Part shown: piece by piece, positions 4,607-10,170 of the stretch
Layout of the letters: each line of letters begins with the position of its first letter
Position numbering within the stretch: the first letter of the stretch is position 1
Assembly (NCBI GenBank): GCA_011524575.1
Contig: WTKB01000181.1
Location: forward strand, 1,920-12,089
Origin: Aquimarina sp.
Lineage (GTDB): Bacteria > Bacteroidota > Bacteroidia > Flavobacteriales > Flavobacteriaceae
Length of the DNA: 10,170 bases
Direction of reading: 5' to 3'
Program-made: the position numbers and the translations under genes
The notes under the pieces: generated by a model
What the model saw: only the letters and a program-made list of their open reading frames with translations
Database searches by the model: none
What the model was told of the DNA's origin: nothing

Positions 4607-6694
4607 ATGCAAAGTTTTAGAACCGAAATAGAAAATCCGATTGTTGAAAAAGATATCTTGGAACTTGCTCAGAAAATACAAGAGTTTCATGGTGGTAAAG
4701 TCGATGAAGAAAAATTCCGAAGCTTACGTTTAGCTCGTGGCGTATATGGACAACGTCAGCAAGGCGTACAAATGATCCGTATTAAATTACCTTATGGTCG
4801 TGTGAAGTCTAATCAGTTGCGAAGAATTTGTGCAGTATCTGATGAGTATTCTCGTGGGCGTTTACACATTACTACGCGTCAAGATATTCAAATTCATTAT
4901 GTGGATTTGAACCGTACACCAGAACTATGGGCAGAATTAGAAAAAGATAATGTAACCCTTCGTGAAGCTTGTGGTAATGTTGTACGTAATGTTACAGCTT
5001 CCGAGACTTCTGGATTTGATATTAATGAGCCTTTTGATGTACAACCTTATGCTCATGCTGTTTTTGAAGAATTTTTACGTAACCCAATTTGTCAAGAAAT
5101 GGGGCGTAAATTTAAAGTGTCATTTTCAAATACTGACGAAGATACTGGTTTATCCTATTTACATGATATAGGTTTTATTGCTAAAATAAAAGACAATGTT
5201 CGTGGTTTTAAAGTTTTAGTTGCTGGTGGTTTAGGGTCACAGCCCCGCCATGCAGAAACATTATACGATTTCTTACCTTCTGATCAAATCATTCCTATGA
5301 TGAATGCCATTTTACGTGTGTTTGATCGTCACGGAGAGCGTAAGAGTAGAGCGAAGGCTCGTATGAAGTTCTTAATGGCGAAAATAGGTTTAGATGGTTT
5401 TAAATCTTTAGTAGAAGAACAACGTATTGCAGTACCATACACAACATTTCCTATTGATGCTGATGCTTTTGAAAATCCAGTACCTGTAACTGTTTCCGAT
5501 ATTCCAGAAGTAGTGATAAAGGATGCCGAGAATTTTGAAAAATGGAAAGCAACGAACTTAATTCCTCAAAAACAGGAAGGTTATGTAGCTATTGGGATAA
5601 AAGTTTTATTAGGAGATTTTTATACCGATAAGGCACGATTACTTGCGGATTTAGTAGATAAGTATGCAGCTGGTGAAATTCGATTAACACTGCGTCAAAA
5701 TATAGTAATTCCTTTTGTTAAGAAAGAGTTATTAGAAGTTGTATATACAGAGCTTGAAAAGCTAGGTTTCATTGATTTAGGTTATAATAAAGCTGTAGAT
5801 ATTACGGCTTGTCCAGGAACCGATACCTGTAACTTAGGAATTGCAAGTAGTACAGGTATTTCTGAGGAGCTAGAGCGAGTGATTGCCTCTGAGTATCCAA
5901 ATTATGTTGAAAATCAAGACTTGGTTATTAAAATAAGTGGATGTATGAATGCCTGTGGGCAGCACAATATGGCACATATTGGATTCCAAGGAATGACTGT
6001 ACGTACGAAAGATAAATTAGTAGCTCCAGCACTTCAAGTGCTTTTAGGAGGAGGAAACAGAGGTGATGGAAATGCTCGTTTTGCAGATAAAGTTGTGAAA
6101 ATACCGAGTAAACGTGGTCCAGAGGCATTGCGTAGAATTTTAAATGATTTTGAAGCCAATGCAAACGGAGCTGACTTCTTAAGTTATTATGAACAGAAGG
6201 GAGAGCGTTATTTTTATGATTTATTAACCGATTTATCTAATGTTGATAACCTAACTCAAGATGATTTTATTGATTGGGGTACAGATACAGAATATGTAAA
6301 AGCTATAGGTGTAGGAGAATGTGCTGGTGTAGTTATTGATCTTATTGAAACTTTATTTTTAGAAAGTCAAGAAAAGATTGATCTAGCAAAAAAGGCAATA
6401 GAAAATAAGGTGTTTAGTGATGCTATCTATCATGCGTATAGTTCTCAAATTAATTCAGCTAAAGCATTGCTTCTTTTTGAAAAGAAAAAGACCAATACTC
6501 AGGCTGATATTGTTAAAAATTTTGATAGTGAATTTATAGCTAATGGTAAAATTAATTTGGATACAACTACTTTTGCAGATCAAGTGTATCAAATTAATCA
6601 AAATGCACCTAATCTAGAATTTGCTCAAAACTTTACAGCTTCAGCAACAGGCTTTTTAGAGAAAGTAAGAGCTTATAGGGCAGCTCAAAATTAA
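4607..6694 (+). CDS. sir: Ferredoxin-type sulfite reductase (nitrite/sulfite reductase family) with C-terminal HEPN-like extension
   Basis: A 695-residue siroheme enzyme predicted to carry out the six-electron reduction of sulfite to sulfide in the cytoplasm. Residues about 1-520 contain the two tandem nitrite/sulfite reductase half-units (LHITTRQDIQIHYVD near 86-100; IRLTLRQNIVIPF near 358-370) and GNVVRNVT (123-130). The [4Fe-4S]-siroheme ligands are C402-x5-C408 (ACPGTDTC) and C446-x3-C450 (GCMNACGQH). There is no flavoprotein part, so ferredoxin is the likely donor, fitting the ferredoxin and reductase genes downstream. Residues about 565-690 form a helical tail (VIDLIETLFLESQEKIDLAK, AIYHAYSSQINSAKALLLF) resembling HEPN domains; I see no RxxxxH ribonuclease motif. 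Nitrite reductase activity is possible by family, but the operon points to sulfite. The only cobA-proximal gap is 21 bp. Confidence 0.93.
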   Translation: MQSFRTEIENPIVEKDILELAQKIQEFHGGKVDEEKFRSLRLARGVYGQRQQGVQMIRIKLPYGRVKSNQLRRICAVSDEYSRGRLHITTRQDIQIHYVDLNRTPELWAELEKDNVTLREACGNVVRNVTASETSGFDINEPFDVQPYAHAVFEEFLRNPICQEMGRKFKVSFSNTDEDTGLSYLHDIGFIAKIKDNVRGFKVLVAGGLGSQPRHAETLYDFLPSDQIIPMMNAILRVFDRHGERKSRAKARMKFLMAKIGLDGFKSLVEEQRIAVPYTTFPIDADAFENPVPVTVSDIPEVVIKDAENFEKWKATNLIPQKQEGYVAIGIKVLLGDFYTDKARLLADLVDKYAAGEIRLTLRQNIVIPFVKKELLEVVYTELEKLGFIDLGYNKAVDITACPGTDTCNLGIASSTGISEELERVIASEYPNYVENQDLVIKISGCMNACGQHNMAHIGFQGMTVRTKDKLVAPALQVLLGGGNRGDGNARFADKVVKIPSKRGPEALRRILNDFEANANGADFLSYYEQKGERYFYDLLTDLSNVDNLTQDDFIDWGTDTEYVKAIGVGECAGVVIDLIETLFLESQEKIDLAKKAIENKVFSDAIYHAYSSQINSAKALLLFEKKKTNTQADIVKNFDSEFIANGKINLDTTTFADQVYQINQNAPNLEFAQNFTASATGFLEKVRAYRAAQN

Positions 6695-6715
6695 GCTACT
6701 TATTAATTATTGTAT

Positions 6716-7492
6716 ATGCAGCAGGCACAATTAAATACTCCTCAGTCTATAAAAACACCAAAGCTTACTGTAGTAGGTGCTGGACCAGGAGATATTGACT
6801 TGATTACTTATAAAGCAGTTAAGGCTTTGCAAGCTGCGGATGTAGTTTTATATGATGCACTGGTAAATAAAGATTTACTGGTGCATTGTAGAAATGCAAA
6901 ATTACTTTATGTAGGAAAGCGTAAAGGCTGTTATGCCTATCAACAAGAGCAAATTCATGAACTTATTGTTGATTATGCAAAAAAATATGGTCATGTAGTT
7001 CGGTTAAAAGGTGGTGATCCTTTTGTTTTTGGAAGAGGAGCAGAGGAAATACTTTTTGCTAAAGCTCAGGGTTTAAAAGTTGCTGTGGTTCCAGGTTTGT
7101 CTTCGGCAGTTACTGTATCTGCATTAGCTCATATCCCTGTAACATTACGAGGTTCATCAGAGAGTTTTTGGGTGATTACAGCTACTACTAAGAATCATAA
7201 ACTTTCCAGAGACATTGTTGCTGCGGCACAAAGTAATGCCACAGTAGTAATTCTTATGGGAATGCATAAACTTTCAGAAATCGTGACTGTTTTTAAAAAT
7301 GCTGGTAAGGCAGAAATACCTGTAGCCATCATACAAAACGGTAGCAGAGATACACAAAAAATAGGTATTGGAACTATTAAAAATATTGAACAAGTCGTCA
7401 TACAAAAAGTATTAAGCTCACCTGCAATTATTGTTATTGGAGAAGTAGTACGATTTAGAGAACGTTTAGAACAAACAATAGCTGAAGTGTAG
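6716..7492 (+). CDS. cobA: Uroporphyrinogen-III C-methyltransferase (SUMT)
   Basis: This S-adenosylmethionine-dependent enzyme methylates uroporphyrinogen III at C2 and C7 to precorrin-2, the first committed step of siroheme synthesis. With ATG at 6716 it has 258 residues. Family motifs are GAGPGD (21-26), YDALV (46-50), VRLKGGDPFVFGRG (95-108), VVPGLSSA (124-131) and IPVTLRGSSESFWVITA (140-156). An in-frame TTG at 6710 would add two residues only, and the ATG is preferred. Length is typical of stand-alone CobA (about 250-280). It follows the sulfite reductase gene by 21 bp, which fits supply of siroheme to that enzyme; the second siroheme gene lies 122 bp further on. No B12 pathway genes are nearby, so the product is assigned to siroheme. 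Confidence 0.95.
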   Translation: MQQAQLNTPQSIKTPKLTVVGAGPGDIDLITYKAVKALQAADVVLYDALVNKDLLVHCRNAKLLYVGKRKGCYAYQQEQIHELIVDYAKKYGHVVRLKGGDPFVFGRGAEEILFAKAQGLKVAVVPGLSSAVTVSALAHIPVTLRGSSESFWVITATTKNHKLSRDIVAAAQSNATVVILMGMHKLSEIVTVFKNAGKAEIPVAIIQNGSRDTQKIGIGTIKNIEQVVIQKVLSSPAIIVIGEVVRFRERLEQTIAEV

Positions 7493-7553
7493 GCTGTTGT
7501 TTTGTAGTTAGGATTCTCGTAGAGATAAGGGTAGTAGCTAATTTCATTTTTTT

Positions 7554-7568
7554 GTAAAATAATTTTAC
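7554..7568. promoter_or_regulatory. Short perfect dyad between cobA and the siroheme synthase gene
   Basis: GTAAAAT (7554-7560) and ATTTTAC (7562-7568) are perfect reverse complements around a single A. The 122-bp gap is one of the larger ones in the cluster. The size would suit a small operator, but the dyad is AT-rich, shows no clear relation to the 1102-1134 repeat, and may be chance. No TAnnTTTG promoter is seen nearby. Confidence 0.2.
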
Positions 7569-7614
7569 CGTAGTAATAGCGTATTATTAAAAACATAACA
7601 ACCTTGTAAAAGCT

Positions 7615-8205
7615 TTGAAAAAAGAACGTAACAACTTATATCCTGTTTTTCTAAAGGCAAAAAACCTTAATTTTCTAATTGTAGGAGGGGGTAATGTAGC
7701 TGAGGAAAAATTACATTTTTTGTTAAAATCCAGTCCGGATGCTAAGGTTACTGTTGTTTCTCCTTTTTTTAGACAACAAACGATTGATCGTGCTAAAGGG
7801 CATTGTGTTACTTTAGTAAAAGATATATACCGTAAACAATATTTACAAGGAAGACATGCTGTTATTGCTACTACGGATATTCCAGAGGTAAATATACAAG
7901 TATGGAAAGATTGTAGGGCAGAAGCAAAGTTGGTAAACGTAGCAGATAATCCGCCTTATTGTGATTTTTATATGGGTGGGATTGTAACTAAAGGAAATGT
8001 CAAGATTGGGATTTCAACTAACGGAAAATCACCAACTACAGCCAAAAGATTACGACAGTTTTTTGAACAAGTCATCCCCGAAGATTTGGATGATTTAGTA
8101 AAAAACTTAAATGAATACAGGAAAACAATAAAAGGAGATTTTGAAGAAAAAGTAGAAATACTCAACGAATTTACAAAAGGACTTATATCAAAAAAAGAAA
8201 AATAG
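7615..8205 (+). CDS. Siroheme synthase, precorrin-2 dehydrogenase/sirohydrochlorin ferrochelatase (Met8/CysG N-terminal type)
   Basis: A 196-residue enzyme that oxidises precorrin-2 with NAD+ and inserts iron to complete siroheme. The Rossmann motif GGGNVA is at 24-29, after NLNFLIV. NVADNPPYCDF (108-118) contains Asp111, matching the catalytic Asp of CysG (Asp104) and Met8p. STNGKSPTTAKRLRQFF (134-150) matches the CysG segment with the regulatory serine. It corresponds to the N-terminal half of E. coli CysG; the methyltransferase half is the separate cobA upstream. The start must be TTG at 7615: an in-frame stop lies upstream (7588-7590), no ATG falls between them, and the first internal Met is near residue 120. 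The next gene starts 7 bp after its stop, indicating tight coupling with the ferredoxin reductase. Confidence 0.92.
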   Translation: MKKERNNLYPVFLKAKNLNFLIVGGGNVAEEKLHFLLKSSPDAKVTVVSPFFRQQTIDRAKGHCVTLVKDIYRKQYLQGRHAVIATTDIPEVNIQVWKDCRAEAKLVNVADNPPYCDFYMGGIVTKGNVKIGISTNGKSPTTAKRLRQFFEQVIPEDLDDLVKNLNEYRKTIKGDFEEKVEILNEFTKGLISKKEK

Positions 8206-8212
8206 TAGAGCA

Positions 8213-9292
8213 ATGATAAAGACGGATATTTTAATTATTGGTGCAGGGCCTACGGGCTTGTTCTGTGTATTTGAGGCAGGACTTTTAAAGTTAAAAACAC
8301 ATTTAATTGATGCACTTCCACAGCCAGGAGGTCAGTGTTCAGAGATCTATCCAAAAAAGCCTATTTATGATATCCCAGGTTTTCCTGAGATTCTAGCAGG
8401 TGATTTAGTGGATAACCTAATGGAACAAATCAAGCCTTTTGAGCCTGGGTTTACCCTTGGAGAGCGTGCTGAAACCATTGAAAAATTAGAAGACGGGAGT
8501 TTTTTAGTAACTACAAATAAAGGTACGCAACACAATGCACCAGTAGTAGCTATCGCTGGTGGACTCGGTTCTTTCGAGCCAAGAAAACCACCTATTGAAG
8601 GGATTCAAGGTTACGAGGATAATGGGGTATCTTATATTATTCGTGATCCAGAGGTATATCGTGATAAAAAAGTAGTCATTGCAGGAGGTGGAGATTCTGC
8701 CTTAGATTGGTCTATTTTCCTTGCCGATGTAGCCAAAGAGGTTACTTTAGTACACCGTCGTAAAGAGTTTAGAGGAGCATTAGATTCTGTAGAAAAAGTT
8801 GAAGAACTTTCTAAAGCAGGAAAAATTAAATTGATTACGGATGCTGAAGTAAAAACGCTTTACGGAGAAGGACACTTAGATGCTGTTGGTATTGTAAAGA
8901 AAGATACAAAAACTAAAGAAACTACAGATATTAAATTAGAAGTAGATAACTTTATTCCACTTTTTGGGCTTTCTCCTAAATTAGGTCCAATTGCAGATTG
9001 GGGCTTAGAGATAGAGAAAAATGCTATTAAAGTAGATAATTCTTATGATTATCAAACCAATATACCAGGTATTTTTGCCATTGGTGATGTGAATACCTAC
9101 AAAGGGAAATTAAAGCTCATTTTGTCTGGTTTCCATGAAGCAGCTATCATGTGTCAAAGTGCGTATCAAATTATCTTCCCTGATAAGAAATATGTTATGA
9201 AATATACAACTGTAGGTGGTGTAACTGGTTTTGATGGTTCTAAAAAAGAAGCTAAAAAAGAAGTTGTAAAAGCTATTGATACAGAGTCATAA
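8213..9292 (+). CDS. Thioredoxin-reductase-like ferredoxin-NADP+ reductase
   Basis: A 359-residue flavoprotein of the two-dinucleotide-domain family. The FAD-binding GAGPTG is at 10-15, with PGGQC (38-42) and IYDIPGF (51-57). The NAD(P) domain has AGGGDSALDW (157-166) and HRRKEFRG (181-188), whose arginines favour NADPH. The second FAD motif, FAIGDVNTY, is at 288-296. There is no CxxC between the FAD and NADPH blocks, so it is not a thioredoxin reductase; length and motifs fit the type 2 ferredoxin-NADP reductases of Bacillus and green sulfur bacteria. It probably moves electrons from NADPH to the ferredoxin encoded 27 bp downstream and from there to the sulfite reductase; this pairing is inferred from context. 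ATG at 8213 is immediately before the first strand (TDILIIGAG). Confidence 0.92.
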   Translation: MIKTDILIIGAGPTGLFCVFEAGLLKLKTHLIDALPQPGGQCSEIYPKKPIYDIPGFPEILAGDLVDNLMEQIKPFEPGFTLGERAETIEKLEDGSFLVTTNKGTQHNAPVVAIAGGLGSFEPRKPPIEGIQGYEDNGVSYIIRDPEVYRDKKVVIAGGGDSALDWSIFLADVAKEVTLVHRRKEFRGALDSVEKVEELSKAGKIKLITDAEVKTLYGEGHLDAVGIVKKDTKTKETTDIKLEVDNFIPLFGLSPKLGPIADWGLEIEKNAIKVDNSYDYQTNIPGIFAIGDVNTYKGKLKLILSGFHEAAIMCQSAYQIIFPDKKYVMKYTTVGGVTGFDGSKKEAKKEVVKAIDTES

Positions 9293-9319
9293 AGCATCTT
9301 AAATAAAATACACAGACAT

Positions 9320-9634
9320 ATGGATGTAACCATTAAAATCACAGATAGAGAAGGTGTTGTACACGATGTACAAGCTCCAACTGATATGGCTATGAATCTT
9401 ATGGAAGTTTGCAAAGCCTATGAATTACCTGTAGAGGGTACTTGCGGTGGTATGGCCATGTGTGCTTCATGCCAGTGTTATGTAACTTCTAGTCATGAGT
9501 TGCCAGAAATGGGACAAGATGAAGACTTAATGCTTGCAGAGGCATTTCATGTGGAAGATAATTCAAGGTTAGGGTGTCAAATTCCTATAACTCCTGAGTT
9601 AGATGGACTTGAAGTTACTCTTGCTCCAGAGTAA
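9320..9634 (+). CDS. [2Fe-2S] ferredoxin, adrenodoxin/plant-type fold
   Basis: A 104-residue acidic ferredoxin. Cluster ligands are Cys42, Cys48, Cys51 and Cys86, giving C-x5-C-x2-C-x34-C, the spacing of adrenodoxin-like [2Fe-2S] ferredoxins (GTCGGMAMCASC and RLGCQIP). An extra Cys53 sits beside the cluster loop. The N-terminal beta-grasp (VTIKITDREGVVHDV) is intact and the C-terminus (GLEVTLAPE) is complete. By position it is the electron carrier between the NADPH reductase encoded just upstream and the siroheme sulfite reductase; a role in Fe-S cluster assembly is an alternative for this family. It is the last gene of the cluster, with a terminator hairpin starting at its stop codon. Confidence 0.95.
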   Translation: MDVTIKITDREGVVHDVQAPTDMAMNLMEVCKAYELPVEGTCGGMAMCASCQCYVTSSHELPEMGQDEDLMLAEAFHVEDNSRLGCQIPITPELDGLEVTLAPE

Positions 9635-9668
9635 ATAGTGTGATAAACACTATTTTATTTATATTTTT
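9634..9668 (+). terminator. Intrinsic terminator of the sulfur operon
   Basis: AATAGTGT (9634-9641) and ACACTATT (9647-9654) form a perfect 8-bp stem with a 5-nt loop GATAA, followed by a T-rich tract (9655-9666). The hairpin overlaps the last base of the ferredoxin stop codon. The stem is AT-rich but the layout is typical of Flavobacteriia. Confidence 0.75.
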
Positions 9669-9692
9669 CCTTAAATTTCAAGTATTTATATA

Positions 9693-9777
9693 AGAGCTTG
9701 TTTAAATATACTACTTCCTGATAATCCAAAACCTTTAACTTTTGAATTACAGTTAGTGTTTGGTTTAAACAAGCTCT
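9693..9777. repeat. Long (85-bp) copy of the AGAG(T/C)TTGTTTAAA palindromic element
   Basis: AGAGCTTGTTTAAA (9693-9706) and TTTAAACAAGCTCT (9764-9777) are perfect 14-bp terminal inverted repeats enclosing a 57-bp interior. The left part of the interior matches that of the copy at 4505-4553; the right part contains the 18-nt segment also found at 915-932. It encodes nothing. Its form is that of a small non-autonomous element or REP-like palindrome. I see no clear target-site duplication and no transposase in the window. Confidence 0.75.
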
Positions 9778-9837
9778 AAATCATAAAGTTTATGGGCTTG
9801 TTTTTTGATAGTATTATGGAGATAGTTTCAAATTTAA

Positions 9838-10070
9838 ATGGTGAGTAAAGACTTTCAATAAAAAGAGGACACAACAACAGACTTACAGGCTACTGAAAGT
9901 TCTACTTTAGATACTCAAGGGAATAAGGGAGTTTCTGAAGATCAGGAATCTAAGGAGGAAACTAAATTATACCAAGATCTATCCGTAAATCTACTCTTAA
10001 AGTCGTATCAAAAGAATCAGATACTACTTATCCTAACTTAAGTAAGAACAAATTCTCGTCACGCGTATAG
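9838..10070 (+). pseudogene. Probable broken reading frame of unknown function
   Basis: ATG at 9838 opens a frame (MVSKDFQ) that stops after seven codons at TAA 9859-9861. The same frame then stays open from 9862 to TAA at 10039-10041 and reads like a polar, Thr/Glu/Gln-rich protein (EDTTTDLQATESSTLDTQ and onward to about ESKEETK). Near 9960-9969 a change of frame would continue as RSIRKSTLKVVSKESDTTYP and end at TAG 10068-10070. This pattern (one stop and one apparent frameshift in an otherwise plausible protein) suggests a decayed gene. I do not recognise a family. Chance open frames in AT-rich DNA are the alternative, and no ribosome site or promoter supports expression. Confidence 0.35.
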
Positions 10071-10117
10071 TATTTAAAAAGTCACGAGTAGTCATCTAAT
10101 TAAAAATTTAGAAACAT

Positions 10118-10145
10118 AAAAAACCTCGCAATTGACAAGGTTTTT
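10118..10145. terminator. Probable bidirectional terminator near the window end
   Basis: AAAAACCT (10119-10126) and AGGTTTTT (10138-10145) form an 8-bp stem with an 11-nt loop, flanked by A-run and T-run, so it can act on both strands. On the minus strand the last bases could be the end of another gene (a TAA at 10156-10154 read on the minus strand), for which this would be the terminator. That gene is not otherwise visible. Confidence 0.6.
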
Positions 10146-10170
10146 ATGATGCTTTAATAAGTTCTTAATA

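Larger units (their letters stand above)
9669..10170. other. Gene-poor tail after the operon terminator
   Basis: About 500 bp with no intact gene. It contains the 85-bp palindromic element, the probable pseudogene and the bidirectional terminator listed separately. The remainder is AT-rich spacer in which I see nothing further that can be supported. Confidence 0.6.

Noticed and set aside
4962..5171. 69-codon plus-strand frame inside the sulfite reductase gene
   Set aside because: It overlaps conserved sulfite reductase sequence in another frame and has no motif.
6710..6715. TTG at 6710 as the cobA start
   Set aside because: It adds only two residues before a normal ATG at 6716, which is the more likely start.
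7195..7596. 133-codon minus-strand open frame over the end of cobA and the following gap
   Set aside because: It is antisense to a clear SUMT gene and has no recognisable motif; the composition is that expected from reading a real gene backwards.
1..10170. CRISPR array, tRNA, rRNA, transposase or phage genes
   Set aside because: No regularly spaced identical repeats, cloverleaf-like sequence or relevant protein motif was found; the only repeats are the palindromic family, the heptamers and short direct repeats listed.

Overview
This AT-rich window reads as chromosome of a Flavobacteriia (phylum Bacteroidota) bacterium. The evidence is the gene order, the Bacteroidota-type promoter (TAnnTTTG at the -7 position), the lack of strong Shine-Dalgarno sites, and proteins whose closest recognisable relatives are flavobacterial. 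The genus cannot be fixed from sequence alone.

Layout. Positions 1-844 (minus strand) hold the start of a secreted lipoprotein whose 3' end lies outside the window. It has a low-complexity acidic linker and a C-terminal part resembling jelly-roll polysaccharide-lyase-like proteins. A 317-bp divergent intergenic region follows, with a good promoter and a perfect 13-bp inverted repeat beside the predicted transcription start. Positions 1162-9634 (plus strand) are a nine-gene assimilatory sulfate reduction cluster: DUF2061 membrane protein, cysH, cysD, cysN, ferredoxin-type sulfite reductase with a C-terminal HEPN-like extension, cobA, a Met8/CysG-N-type siroheme synthase, a thioredoxin-reductase-like ferredoxin-NADP reductase, and a [2Fe-2S] ferredoxin. 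A terminator follows the last gene directly. Positions 9670-10170 contain no intact gene: a repeat element, a probable broken reading frame, and a second (probably bidirectional) terminator.

How the genes work together. CysD and CysN activate sulfate to APS. The CysH-family enzyme reduces the activated sulfate to sulfite. The sulfite reductase makes sulfide, using siroheme built by CobA and the Met8-like enzyme from uroporphyrinogen III. The last two genes probably carry electrons from NADPH through ferredoxin to the sulfite reductase, so the cluster encodes activation, reduction, cofactor supply and electron supply. No APS kinase (cysC), sulfate transporter or cysteine synthase is in the window.

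Most unusual points: (1) a family of palindromic elements with arms AGAG(T/C)TTGTTTAAA in three sizes (22, 49 and 85 bp), two of them inside the operon; (2) the perfect inverted repeat at the start of the operon transcript, a candidate operator or 5' mRNA hairpin; (3) a short CysH lacking iron-sulfur cysteines with no APS kinase nearby; (4) the HEPN-like tail on sulfite reductase; (5) DUF2061 as first gene. I see no CRISPR array, tRNA, rRNA, transposase or phage gene, and nothing I would call a wholly new multi-gene system.
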